DNA of 64,000 bases, taken from contig FJUW01000015.1 in the NCBI GenBank assembly GCA_900074885.1, forward strand, positions 477,906-541,905, given 5' to 3'. A program made the translations under genes and the position numbers. Shown here piece by piece: positions 1 through 11,854 of the stretch (the first letter of the stretch is position 1; each line of letters opens with the position of its first letter). This stretch comes from Rhynchosporium graminicola. Lineage: Eukaryota; Ascomycota; Leotiomycetes; Helotiales; Ploettnerulaceae. The notes beneath the pieces are model-generated. The model saw only the letters and a list, made by a program, of their open reading frames with translations. It did no database searches and was not told the origin of the DNA.

Positions 1-1
1 A

Positions 2-346
2 GGCTACGAATTCATATAGGATAACGCCTTAATTCATACTACTAGTAAAGTTAAGGCGTAGTTTACTAAAAATTATATCAGATTAATAATTAACTAGCTA
101 TCTTACTCCCCTGATCTTAACCTAATCGAGCACATCTAGTAGCTCCTTAAAGTATAAGTATTTAAGATATTTCCAGAAGTTATAAAAGACAAATCGAATA
201 TAGAATATACTCGCTAGAGGCTAGAGTCTTATTTACAAGCTGCGTAGGATACTCTAGATAAGTCGTTATTTAATAATTTAGGTACAAGTATACTAGCTAG
301 GATCGAAGCCTATATCGCGGCAAACAGGTAGTACACAAAATATTAG
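2..346 (+). pseudogene. Tc1/mariner-type DDE transposase, 3' remnant, RIP-decayed
   Basis: Reading the frame that starts at base 2 gives a degenerate DDE-superfamily transposase C-terminus. An 'xDNA-IH' block (Asp codon at 20-22, the usual second catalytic Asp) is followed by YSPDLNLIEH at 104-133, which matches the family signature SPDLNPIEH; the third catalytic acid is the GAG at 128-130. The tail ends at a TAG at 344-346. The internal stops are TAG where the family has Trp or Gln (for example the two stops after EHI), as expected from RIP-type C-to-T change. The 5' part lies off the window, so no terminal repeat is visible on that side. The reading frame and motif are seen directly; the family assignment rests on the motif. 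Confidence 0.8.
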
Positions 347-534
347 GTAGTTTACACGGAAGAAATCTATCGAGGTTAGACGAGAAGAAAGAGGAGATTC
401 TAATAATTATTTATCTATATTCGTTTTATTATTTATATTAGTACTTATAGAATAAACACTAGCTGAAGAGAGTTAGTAGAATATTGATTTTCATGTTCTC
501 GCTTATGCGACTAATATCAGTTGACTAGTACTGT

Positions 535-2376
535 AAACGCGATAATCTACTATTAAATTAAGTATCGTATAGTAACTAATAGTACTACTATTAACGCTAT
601 TAAAGCTTTTAATAGGAATTACGTTTAGCAGAGGGTAAATTAAAGGTTTTAAGAAAAAGGAAAGGGATTTAAGAAAAGAATAATTAATAAAATAGTATCT
701 ATTAGCTCCAGAATCGAGAAGTGCAGGTAGCTTATACGAGAGTCTATTCTTAGTAAGAGTAGTACGTATAATAAACAATTAACTACTAAGAAGCTTTATA
801 AGGTTAAGATATCGTATATCTTATATATTACTTAGGAAGGAGTCTTTCCTTAGGCGTAGTCTTTTACTAGCGGTTTAATATACTCCTAGGTATTATCGTA
901 CGTTTCTTTATTATTATTATCTTCTAGCTTACTATTAACGTTATTATTAGCGTTAATTATATTAATTCGATACGGAGTATTAGGTCGAGCTAACGATAAG
1001 CGTAAGTATAAGGTAAGCGTAAAGTAACGAGAAGTATTCGCTAGCGATTATATATAAGGCGTATCGTTTCGTACAGAGTATAATACTTATTTACTAGTCG
1101 CACTAGTATTCTCGGGCGTAAGAAGACTAATTTGCGAATAAGAAGAGGAGTTAGTACTATAGCGCTAGGAGGAGGTATTTATAGGGTATTCCCGAGTCGC
1201 GCTAGCTTTAGCTAAAGACTCGGAATAGTAAGTCTTTTTAATAAATTAACCTTAGTCTTTAGCTTATATAGCCTTAACGTATTCTTCTAGTGTCCTTAAC
1301 GTTCAGTACTATTAGAAGAGCTATTTCTATAGCTATATAAGTAGCTTCTCCTATAAGTCTATTTTCAGAGTCGATTGATTATTTACTCTAGCTTTATAAG
1401 CTAGCGTACGAAACTCGTAGTAGAACGTCCAGAAGGTCTACTTATAATCTATCTTTAGCGCGGAGTAGCTAGCTCTTATAGTTTATTAGTCGTATAGATT
1501 AGATAAGAAGAAGATAAGTTAAGTAATTATATCAAGTGAATCAGTTATATTACTTTCTTTATTATATTCTAGTTCTAAGAATAAGAGTTCTAGGTAAGTT
1601 CTAGCTATTCCTTCTATTTAGTTAAGTAACTAATCTTTATAGTGATCTTTATCGATAAAGTAGCTAGAGTAGCGCCGGAGGGCGTTACGTATCTACACTT
1701 CCTAGAGTTTTAGAGAGTAGTCGATTCTATTAGAGAGCTTATTTAGAAGGTTCGGTATCTTCTCTATACGCGTAGCGTATAATATTAATAATATTCCTCC
1801 GGTAGATTATTCTTAACGATAATTATTAAGCGTAGGAGTAGCGTTATCTTCTTTAATTAATAATAGTAGTATTATACGCGATTAAACGTTATTAAACGAT
1901 ATAGACTTAGTAGAGCGCTAAGTAGTTAACTAGCGTAGTTCTAGGAACTCGTCCTATAACTAGTATAGTTCTATAGATAAGTCGGCGTTTAATTATCTCT
2001 CTTCCGCGAGCTTCTTTTCTGCCTCTTATAGCTAGTAAGCGCGGTCTTCCTATAAGTTACCTATAGTTACTATTAATATAAGGGTATTATTAGGGAGGTT
2101 TAGCGACTTAGTAAGTTCGTTAATTATAATAGGAGTTAGGGAGCTTAACTCGGACGAGGTATTATCGCGAGTACTCTTTACTATAGAGAGAGGTAAGTTA
2201 CAGCAAGTATTACAAGTCGCTAAAGAATAAGAGGTAGAGGGAGTCGGAGAACTAATAGTCGATTTATCGGATTTAGGTTACTTCGGTTTAGGTGCTATTC
2301 TTTAAGTTTATACTTAGTATAAGCCTTCTTTATATAGCGTAGTCTCTTGCGTTTAGTAGCTCTAGGCATAGAGGTA
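535..2376 (-). pseudogene. Ty3/Gypsy gag-protease, second decayed copy
   Basis: This block is a diverged direct repeat of 7421-9262. On the minus strand it starts with an ATG at 2369 (MPRATKRR-like Gag start) and ends with a retropepsin-like segment whose active-site LLDSGA has its Asp codon at 715-713. Most of the gag part is interrupted by stops of RIP type. It lies directly downstream of the 3' LTR fragment of the larger minus-strand element, so it belongs to a tandem second element that is cut off near 535, where unrelated Tc1-like DNA begins. RT and integrase of this copy are absent. Confidence 0.7.
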
Positions 2377-2379
2377 TGA

Positions 2380-2380
2380 N
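2380..2380. other. Assembly gap (single N)
   Basis: One undetermined base. Compared with the homologous stretch at 9262-9459, about 195 bp of LTR and leader sequence is missing at this point, so the N most likely marks a join between contigs rather than one unknown base. Confidence 0.85.
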
Positions 2381-2473
2381 AAAAGGGGCCCCTAAACTCT
2401 ACTCGTGTAATCTCGCTTAGTAGTAAGTATTTCCACTAATAGGGAGAGACCTCTAAACCTGACTAGTTATCAT
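2381..2473 (-). repeat. 3' LTR fragment of the minus-strand Gypsy element
   Basis: This fragment closely matches 9460-9552 (gaaaaggggcccctaaactc and onward). On the minus strand it follows a G-rich run at about 2476-2492 (ggaggggggggtag), which looks like the polypurine tract. The LTR then begins TATGA, probably TGTGA before RIP. It is truncated by the N at 2380. Confidence 0.7.
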
Positions 2474-3561
2474 ACTACCCCCCCCTCCGAAAAAAGCTCG
2501 CCCTCGAGCGTTAGTCTATCTCCTTATTACTATTAAGGTAGTCGTAATTATTAATTCTATCGTAGAAAGCTTTCAGCTAATTAGGTAGTCTAGTAGGAGG
2601 TCTAGCTTACGTTAGGTTATTAAAGTAGAATTATTATAGCTTAGCAGGAGCGTATTTAACGTCTATAGCGTCGTACTATATGAGATCGACATCTTAATTT
2701 AACTAAGAAACTCGGTATAAGAAGCTATTACGCTACTTATAGCACGTAAGTATATCTTCGATCTCTTATTTATTATCACTAGTAATATTAATAAGTAATA
2801 GTAGTAGTAAGGTTTATCCTAGTAAGAGGTCGTTTAGATACTTCCGTAGCTTAATAGCAGGGAATACGTTATATACTTTTATACTAATAGAGAGCTCTAG
2901 GCGATAAGAGCTTCCGACCTTTTTAATTACACGGAAGGGTCTATTAGTCAGGAAGTCGAGTTTTTTACTAAGTCGAGTACTTGTAAAGTAGCATATATCT
3001 AGCTAGATAAGGTTATCTATAGTAAAGTCGACTTTATAGCGTAAGCGATTATAAGATTAAGCTATCTTAGCTTATATACGTTAGAGGCTTAATTAAGCAG
3101 TAGTCTAGGTGTCGCGCAGACGATTAGCGTAATCTAGAGCTTACTAAGTATTTAACTTATTAGTAGGCGTAATAGAATTAAGTAAGTCTTTCTAATTCTA
3201 ATTAACGCGAGGTATATATCTATAAACGACTTCAAAAGGTAAGAGACCTCTAAGGGATTTATAAGAGAGAGTTATCTAGGCGTAATCTATAATAAGTAAG
3301 AATTCCGACTAGTTATCTTAATAGTAAGAGATAAAAAGTCGTAATCTGCGTTAGAGATATTAGTTATAGATCTCTATTTAGCTATCTATTTGCGGGTAGT
3401 CTACTATAGAAAGCTATCTTTTAGTACCGAGAATTATAATAACTATAATCTAAAAACAAGAAACGAATTAAGGCCTTCTATTAGAGGTAATTATTAATAG
3501 AGCTCCGAAATAGTAATATATATAATATAAGTAAAGCTTTATAAAGTCGCGCGTATCAGAG

Positions 3562-5060
3562 GTCTTTCGGTATAGAATACTAATTACTTATTTACTAAAA
3601 CGGTTAATAAATACGAGAACGTTATCGTAGCTATATTTATCGCAGTTAAAGCTATAGTAGTCGACTATAATATACTCCTATAGATATAATAGTATAAGCA
3701 GAGGTTAGAGGAGGCCCGGTTTCTTATTACGTAGCACTTGAATTCGTTAGCAAGTATAATAGTTATAGTAATACTAGTTAATAGTTAAAGCGATTCCGTA
3801 CTACTAGTATTATAATACTAGTAGTTATAAGGTCTTCTTTATACTTAGATAAGTAGTCTCTAATCGGTCGTGTACTTCGCGTATAAGTAGCGTACAAAAG
3901 TATAAGATATCAGGTACGATTAATCTTCCTTCATAGAGTAGAAGATCTTTTTCTATAGTTAGTTTTCTAGGAGTAGCAGAAAGAGCTTATTTCCGTAAGG
4001 CTTAGAGTGACGGCGTAGTACGATTAGCGTTAAGTACTTACTATACTATAGAAAAGACTAGCGATAGGTCGGCGACTTCTAAGGCGTTAATAAGCTTAAA
4101 GTTATCTATAGAGTCAGAGCTATTCCGGAAGTTACTTATAAGTAGTACTAGATCGATTTAGTCTTCGCGTAGTAACTACTATAAACGCTAAGTTCTTTTA
4201 GCGTTATTCTAGTTATCTAATTTATCTATTCTACGAGAGAGAGCGTTAGCAAGTAGATTATACTTCCTAGGTCGATAGGTAATTATAAAGTTATAATCTG
4301 CGAGTAGCTTNGTCTTTCGGTATAGAATACTAATTACTTATTTACTAAAACGGTTAATAAATACGAGAACGTTATCGTAGCTATATTTATCGCAGTTAAA
4401 GCTATAGTAGTCGACTATAATATACTCCTATAGATATAATAGTATAAGCAGAGGTTAGAGGAGGCCCGGTTTCTTATTACGTAGCACTTGAATTCGTTAG
4501 CAAGTATAATAGTTATAGTAATACTAGTTAATAGTTAAAGCGATTCCGTACTACTAGTATTATAATACTAGTAGTTATAAGGTCTTCTTTATACTTAGAT
4601 AAGTAGTCTCTAATCGGTCGTGTACTTCGCGTATAAGTAGCGTACAAAAGTATAAGATATCAGGTACGATTAATCTTCCTTCATAGAGTAGAAGATCTTT
4701 TTCTATAGTTAGTTTTCCAGGAGTAGCGGAGAGAGCTTATTTCCCTAGAGCTTAGAGTAACGGCGTAGTGCGATTAGCGTTAAGTACTTACTATACTATA
4801 GAAAAGACTAGTAATAGGTCGGCGACTTCTAAGGCGTTAATAAGCTTAAAGTTATCTATAGAGTCGGAGCTATTCCGGAGGTTACTTATAAGTAGTACTA
4901 GATCGATTTAGTCCTCGCGTAGTAGCTACTATAAACGCTAAGTTCTTTTAGCGTTATTCTAGTCGTCTAATTTATCTATTCTACGAGAGAGAGTATCAGC
5001 GAGTAGATTATACTTCCTAAGTCGATAAGTAATCATAAAGTTATAATCTATAAGTAACTC
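3562..5060. repeat. Tandem ~750-bp duplication inside pol, abutting an N
   Basis: Bases 3562-4310 and 4312-5060 are near-identical (offset 750) with scattered transition differences. The first copy ends exactly at the single N at 4311 and the second starts just after it. This is what two overlapping contig ends, or two different element copies joined in scaffolding, would look like. Confidence 0.85.
4311..4311. other. Assembly gap (single N)
   Basis: One undetermined base exactly between the two copies of the ~750-bp duplication. Confidence 0.9.
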
Positions 5061-8000
5061 AGCCTATCGGGCTTATTATGCGTTTAGCTATTTAGAGGTT
5101 ATAAAGTACTTAAGAGCTTTATAATTAGTAACAACGCGAACCTAATATAGTACGCCTACGAGCTCAGATCTCTAGTTACTAAAAGATTATATAATTATAA
5201 GCATTTCCTTATTATAAATAGCGTAATTAAGCTCGGCAGGTAATATAGTCTTAGAGAAGTAAGCTACTAGGAACTAGTCTTTATCATACTATTACGATAG
5301 CACACCTGCTATTACTCTATTACTAGCGTCTATTTCGATCATATAAGGTAGATATTGCTAATAGTAGTAGAGGAGTAGTACCGAAGTAAGAACGTACTTT
5401 AGGTGATCGAAGGCATCTTTACACTCCTTAGCGAACCGAAATAATATATTATTTTTAGTAAGTTATATAAGAGGTTTTACGATAATTCCGTAGTCCTTAA
5501 TAAATCGTCAGTAGAAGTTACAAAAGCCTAAGAACGATTATATACCCTTAACTATAGTCGAGTAATTCTAAGATTATATAATATTAACCTTCTTAGGGTC
5601 TACCTCGATCCCAGAAGTAGAGATAATAAATCTAAAGTATTTAGTACGAGTAATATTAAATTCATACTTCTTAAGGTCAGCTTATAATCCAGCGTCTTAT
5701 AATCGTTATAGCACCTTATATACGTATAATTAATACTATAATAGGTCATTAGAGTAGATCAGAATATTATCTAGATATACTATACAGAAGTTATCTAAGT
5801 AGTCGAATAAGACGTTATTTATATATCGCTAGTACGTCGCAAGGCTATTAATTAAACTAAAAAGGAGTACCTTACACTTATATATACTATAACAGGTCTA
5901 GAAGGTTATATACTCTTTAGAGGCTAGATCTATTCGAATTCGGTAGAACGCCTAGCGAATATCTAATTTAGTAAATATCTTAGCGGTAGAGATTCTAGCC
6001 AGCATTTTATCGATTAATAGCAGTAGATATTAATCCTTCCTCGTGAAGTTATTAAGTATACGAAAGTTAATACAGAATCTTAAACTTCTATTAGCTTTCT
6101 TAACGAAAAGAATAAGTATAGCGTATAATACTTAAGAAGGTTCGATAAAACCTTTAGCTAAGTTATTAGTAATATACGCCTTAATGACTTTAAGTTCTTC
6201 AGCTAATATCTTATATAAAGAGGAGTATTTAAAGTTCTTCTTAGCCCCTTCCTTAAGCTTAATTCAGTAATCGCATAAGCGATAAGGAGGGAGAATATCG
6301 CTAGCTTCCTTAGAAAAGACATATACCTACTAGCTATACTCGTGAGAGATCTATAGTTCTAAATCCAATTCGCTTAAGCTAATAGCAAATTACTAGGTAG
6401 TTTTACGATATTCCGTAAGGTTAATAATTAAAAATACGATAATAGTATTACGTTACTAAACTGCGATTCGGTTATTAAGAAGCTTATCTATCTCGTGAAG
6501 AGTAGTAGAGAAGATCTTATCGTTAGAAGACTTCTAGCGTTTATATAAGAGATAGAAAGCTAAGCAGCTAATCGTATAAATCTCTAGCGCAAGAGGCTCT
6601 AGAAGAGGTCTAAGCACACGAGATAATCTTTATCGCTTCCGAAATATTATAATAGCTATTTTTATACTTTAAGTAGCTTCTATTAAGTCGCGAGATAATA
6701 TTCCGAGCAACTATTAGTCTATAATATAAATTATATAAGTATAGTCTTATATATAGGTCTTTAATATAGAGACTTCTAATTAGAGTTAAAGTAGAGATTC
6801 ACGCGGGATATAAGCGATAACGTCGTTAAATCGTACGCACTTCGGCCGTATATCAATAGCTTCTCTAGAGTATAAAGACTTCTCTTTACTACTCTATTCT
6901 TATTCTTCAGGTAATAAATACTTAAGCTTATTATATCTATAATAAGTAGTATAAACGCTAGAGAAATAGTCCTAACTAATCAGAAGTAGTAATAAAGAGT
7001 TAGTTAACTATAGAACACTCTCTAAGGGAGAGTTTTAGATATTTTTATAGCTATAAGTCTCCCTAGAAATACGCTTCCGAGCCGGTAATAATTATTTAAT
7101 AATAGAGATAGAGTTAATAATAGCTCGAATATTAATAGGAGAGTTAGCTGCGCTTCGCTATTCCTCGTACACTTCCTAGAACTAATTAAGGCGTTCGTTT
7201 CGTTCGTTAGTATCGTATTAATAGCGCTAGTAAATATAGTATTTACGTAAGTCCTTAATCTCGATCGAAGAGCTATAAACGTTACTAGGAGGAGTATATA
7301 GTAGCTAAATAATCTATCGTTTAGAGGTATCTAAGAGTACTTAATATTCCGAAAGCCAAGTCCTTCCGAGTATAATACTATAGTTTCCGAGAGTAATAAT
7401 AAGAAAGGGAGTAAATACCTAAACGCGACGATCTACTATCAAATTAAGTATTATATAGTAACTAATAGTACTACTATTAACGCTATTAAAGCCTTTAACA
7501 GGAATTACATTTAGTAGAGAGTAAATTAAAGGTTTTAAGAAGAAAGAAAGGGATTTAAGAAAAGAATAACTAATAAAATAGTATCTATTAGCTCCAGAAT
7601 CGAGAAGTGTAAGTAGCTTATATAAGAGTCTATTCTTAGTAAGAGTAGTACGTGTAGTAAATAATTAACTACTAAGAAGCTTCGTAAGATTAAGATATCG
7701 CATATCTCGTATACTACCTAGGAAAGAGTCTTTCCCTAGGCGTAGTCTTTTATTAGCGGTTTAATATACTCCTAGGCGTCGTCGTACGTCTCTTTGTTAT
7801 TATTATCTTCTGACTCGCTATAAACGTTATTATTAGTATTAATTATATTAATTCGATACGGAGTATTAGGTCGAGCTAATAATAAGCGTAGATATAAAAT
7901 AAGCGTAAAGTAATAAGGAGTATTTACTGGCGATTATGCATAAGGCGTATCGTTTCATATAAAGTATAGTACTTATTTACTAGTCGCACTAGTGTTCTCG

Positions 8001-9299
8001 GGCGTAGGAAGACTAATTTACGAATAAGAAGAGGAGTTAGTACTATAGCGCTAAGAGGAGGTATTTATAAGGCGTTCCCGAGTCGCGCTAGCCTTAGCTG
8101 AAGACTCGGAATAGTAAGTCTTTTCAATAAATTAACCTTAGTCTTCAGCTTATATAGCCTAAAAATATTCTTCTAGTATCCTTAACGTTCAGTACTATTA
8201 GAAGAGCTATTTCCGTAGCTGTATAAGTAGCTTCTCCTATAAGTCTATTTTCAGAGTCGATTAATCATTTACTCTAGCTTTACGAGCTAGTGTACGAAAC
8301 TCGTAGTAGAATATCTAGAAAGTCTACTTATAATCTATCTTTAGCGCGGAATAACTAGCTCTTATAGTTTATTAGTTATATAGATTAGATAAGAAGGAGA
8401 TAAGTTAAGTAATTATATCGAGTGAATCGATTATACTACCTTCTTTATTATATTCTAGTTCTAAGAATAAGAGTTCTAGGTAAGTTCTAGCTATTCCTTC
8501 CGTTTAGTTAAGTAACTAATCTTTATAGTAATCTTTATTAATAAAGTAACTAGAGTAGCGCTAGAGGGCGTTACGTATCTATACTTCCTAGAGTTTTAAA
8601 GAGTAGTCGATTCTATCAGAGAGCTTATTTAGAAGGTTCGGTATCTTCTCTATACGTATAGCGTATAATATTAATAATATTCCTCCGGTAGATTATTCTC
8701 GACGATAATTATTAAGCGTAGGAGTAGCGTTATCTTCTTTAATTAATAGTAGTAGTATTATACGCGATTAAACGTTATTAAACGATATAGACTTAGTAGA
8801 GCGCTAAGTAGTTAACTAGCGTAGTTCTAGGAACTCGTCCTGTAACTAGCGTAGTTCTATAGATAAGTTAGCGTTTAATTATCTCTCCTCCGCGAGCTTC
8901 CTTTCTGCCTCTTATAGCTAGTAAGCGCGGTCTTCCCATAAGTTACTTATAGTTACTATTAATATAAGGGTATTATTAGGAAAGTTTAGCAACTTAGTAA
9001 GTTCGTTAATTATAATAGGAGTTAGGGAGCTTAACTCGGATGAGGCGTTATCGCGAGTACTCTCTACTATAGAGAGAGGTAAGTTATAGTAAGTATTACG
9101 AGTCGCCGAAGAATAAGAGATAGAGAGAGTCAGAGAACTAATAGTCGATTTATCGGACTTAGGTTACTCTAGTTTAAGTGCTATTCTTCAAGTTTATACT
9201 TAGTATAAGCCTTCTCTATATAGCGTAGTCTCCTACGTTTAGTAGCTCTAGGCATAGAGGTATAATATAAGTAGATATTTACTATCTTCCTAGATATAA

Positions 9300-9604
9300 G
9301 TAAAAGAGTTATAGATAATATAATACTTACTCTAGAAAGGTCTTAAAACTACTTAAGTAATAAGACCTTATATTACTATGAATATAAAGTAGTAAGAATC
9401 ACTTAAGAATCTATAACTAAGGAGTAAAGAAGTAGAGAGAGAATAGAAGTATATATATGAAAAGGGGCCCCTAAACTCTACTTGTATAATCTCGCTTAGT
9501 AGTAAGTGTTTCCACCAATAGGGAGAGACCTCCAAACCTGACCAGTCGTCATAGTAAGTGTTTCTACTAATAGGGAGAAACCTCCAAACCTGACCAGTCG
9601 TCAT
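9300..9604 (-). repeat. 5' LTR of the minus-strand Gypsy element, with a 52-bp tandem duplication
   Basis: This stretch matches the LTR fragment at 2381-2473. The terminal part is present twice in tandem: 9501-9552 and 9553-9604 are near-identical 52-bp copies (agtaagtgtttc...gtcat). The inner border with the leader (about 9260-9300) is not sharply defined. An open frame on the minus strand here is only a reading of the LTR. Confidence 0.6.
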
Positions 9605-9710
9605 AAATACGTACTACTATAATAAGGATTATAATTAGGAGCTAACGCTATAGGAGGGGGATAAGATTTACTTTCTACGAAAAAATATTAATATATAGAG
9701 ACTAAGTAAT

Positions 9711-10050
9711 AAGCTAGACTATAAGAAACTTAGATTATTTAAAATCAAATAAGTTAAAGGACCTTTAAATTATAAACTCTAACTATTAGCTATAATAAAG
9801 AAAATATTCCTAATATTCTATATATCTTTATTAGAAAAAGTATTACTAGGAGTACTACTAGCCCTGAAGATATACGCTAAGCTAGTTAACCTACTTATAG
9901 AATACGATATAAAGGAACTACTAGACTATTAGTATAAACGAGATATTATCAGATACTTAGTAAAATAAAAGAACTACTTATATTCGGAAAATATATAGGA
10001 ACTTAAGTTAAGCTTTTATTATCTAGTATTACTAGCTAATTTCTATCGAT
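9711..10050 (+). pseudogene. Chromodomain Gypsy element: integrase C-terminus plus chromodomain, RIP-decayed
   Basis: The plus-strand frame from 9711 reads KLDYKKL-LFKIK, then an ISLLEK block and then EYDIKELLDY, matching the integrase C-terminal region of fungal chromoviruses. It continues RYLVK-KNYLYSEN--EL, which matches the chromodomain signature YLVKWKGYxxxxxTWE with Trp codons turned into TAA/TAG. The frame stays continuous for about 110 codons with stops only where Gln or Trp is expected. It is followed at ~650 bp by a polypurine-like tract and an LTR in the same orientation. RT and the upstream part are missing, presumably removed or displaced by the minus-strand element. Confidence 0.8.
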
Positions 10051-10164
10051 AAAACCTAGATCTACTTAGAGCGAGTCTATAGGGTCGAAAGGAAAGTCGA
10101 CTACTAGGTCGAATAAGGAGTCGATAAGGATATCAGAACTAAAAAGTTCCGCGCTTATTAACTT

Positions 10165-10500
10165 AGTATCTTTAAGTACTTTCTCCCTTTCTTATTCTTC
10201 CTTTTCTTTCTTTTCTAGAGCTTCGAGAGTATCGAGCTTAGCTATCGAGTTCAGACTAATAATAATTATCTTTAACTACTTTTCGTATAAGAAATATTTC
10301 TATTTCTTTAACTTTATAATTCGCGTATAGAACTTAGCTATAGCTAAGTCTTCCTTATCCTCTAATTTTTCGATTTAGGAATCTAGACTTTCTTATTCAG
10401 AAGCTATAGGTATCCGGTTCCTTATACGAATATCGCAGGATTTATCTAATCGAGCGTAATAACTATACTAGGTTAATTTAGAGTTACGAGGCGATATATA
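10165..10500 (-). pseudogene. Antisense coiled-coil ORF in the 3' region of the chromodomain element
   Basis: One minus-strand frame from about 10500 to 10165 reads YARLDKSCDIRIRNR, then a Glu/Lys-rich helix (ESLDS-IEKLEDKED, KFYTRIIKLKK, LNSIAKLDTLEALEKK). Every in-frame stop is TAA or TAG where Gln would fit, so it was one coding frame before RIP. The layout (a Cys motif, a gap, then a coiled coil with a hydrophobic-LDELE-type end) resembles hypothetical proteins that I recall as common antisense to the 3' ends of fungal Gypsy elements. That recollection is not checked. Function unknown. Confidence 0.5.
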
Positions 10501-10706
10501 CTTTTTATATTCCGCTTTTTTATATCTAGTATATATTATTATAATTTTACTTCTTAATTCTATTTATCTTCTGAGTGTAATATAATCGACTCATTTAGTT
10601 AAGCGTTTAAGGGGTATAATAAAAGAAGGAGATAGCTATAAGTAGTTATTAATATTTCCTTAGGTATACTTAAGCGTAAGGATACGCTAAGATAGAAGGG
10701 GGATAG

Positions 10707-11130
10707 TATCACGAACCGGCCTAGTTCTAGTACTAGAAAAGAGTTAATACTATTGAAAGGAAGGCACTAATATAGTTATGATATAAACAGCGAGTAGTAC
10801 TATACGCCTACTTATATTATAGTAATAATAGTATTATAGCTATAAGTGATCTAAGATCACGTAATATACTAGACTACTAGTTAGTCTTACGGGCTTATAC
10901 GCTCTGCAAGATATCTTATATAGCTAGTATAAAGGAACGAAGATTCTATATAAGACTAGTACTTCTGCTATTAGTTAGGAGCTTCGTGCTTAAATTCATA
11001 TAGTAATTAATACCTGCTTATAACGTCTTAATTCTAATTAAGAACTGAACTTCTTATTTACTTTACTTTATAGCTAATACTAACTAACGAGCCTGTACCC
11101 CGCGTACTAGTCAGAACCAGGAACGTTACA
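10707..11130 (+). repeat. 3' LTR of the plus-strand chromodomain element
   Basis: A purine tract (gatagaagggggatag, 10691-10706) is followed by tatcacgaacc, probably TGTCACG before a G-to-A change. The unit ends ...gaacgttaca at 11130, the expected CA-3' LTR end. It lies downstream of the chromodomain in the same orientation. No 5' partner is in the window, so the length is inferred from the ends only. Confidence 0.65.
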
Positions 11131-11338
11131 CTTAGTCGGATTACTATTAGCTCTATACGTAGCGTACTAGCAAGTATGATCTCTTCTTAGGCTGGAAATA
11201 CCTCTTGAATTAATAGTATTATCTACTACCTCTCTAGCAGTCTCCTTAATCGATTAGTAGGTATATCCCTCCTCTCCTAGCTTATTTGAAACATGTAATA
11301 GTCACGTGATAGTCGGTTGTATATGTACGGTGTTAGGC

Positions 11339-11360
11339 ATATTCAGCATGCGCTGAATAT
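11339..11360. repeat. Short perfect inverted repeat
   Basis: Nine-base arms (atattcagc / gctgaatat) flank a 4-base centre. It sits where base composition changes from RIP-like AT-rich DNA to ordinary sequence. No function can be assigned. Confidence 0.5.
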
Positions 11361-11499
11361 TGTGATCTTTTGGTCCAGATGGCGTACTTAGTGTGAGCCT
11401 AACCTCAACCCCGTTACAAAACACTACTAATTATACTACTAATACGCTCGCTGTCTAAGTAGTATCGAGTTTCCAACTCTATAACCTATATAATAATCT

Positions 11500-11854
11500 G
11501 CAGAGGCGAAGAAGAGAGTATAATCGATTCAGGTAGAGGTAGAGGCGTCGATTAGCTTGCTATAGCTAGTACTAGTACTATAGCTGGTACTAGTACCAGT
11601 ACTAGTATTATAGCTGGTACTGTAGCTAGTACTAGTACCAGTACTAGTACTATAGCTGGTACTGTAGCTAGTACTATAGCTGCAACTGAGTCTATAGTAG
11701 GCTTAGTAGACTTAGTTACAGTACTCTTAGTATTGATTTTCAGGGTTATTTTAGCTAGTTATACTAGCGCAGAAGGTAGTCGAGTACGTAGTTTAGTCGA
11801 TTTACGTCCTTTTGGAGCTTTTGTACTAATCTTAGAAGCAGATTTAGGAGGCAT
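11500..11854 (-). pseudogene. Decayed low-complexity ORF (MPPKSASK start)
   Basis: From an ATG at 11854 the minus strand reads MPPKSASKISTKAPKGRK, then Lys/Thr-rich sequence, a stop, and a Val/Leu/Ala/Pro repetitive part. That part comes from a (CTAGTAC / GGTAC) simple repeat at about 11565-11690. Stops are few and of RIP type. I do not recognise a family. It may be a gene fragment or a mobile-element passenger. Confidence 0.3.

Larger units (their letters stand above)
2474..9604 (-). mobile_element. Ty3/Gypsy LTR retrotransposon, RIP-decayed
   Basis: Read on the minus strand the order is 5' LTR (about 9604-9300), gag from an ATG at 9255, protease (LLDSGA, Asp codon 7611-7609), reverse transcriptase, a degenerate integrase/C-terminal region, then a polypurine tract near 2480. 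The RT catalytic block FCIVYLDNILI is legible around 5788-5756. Its YLDN (5777-5766) stands for the family YLDD, with one Asp codon changed GAC to AAT by G-to-A. Downstream residues resemble the usual YSNDL segment with Gln or His codons turned into stops. No long ORF survives. The pol part is lengthened by the 3562-5060 duplication next to an assembly gap, so the real element is probably shorter than it appears. Confidence 0.8.

Noticed and set aside
9368..9604. 78-codon minus-strand ORF
   Set aside because: It is a reading of the doubled LTR end, with no protein features beyond the DNA repeat.
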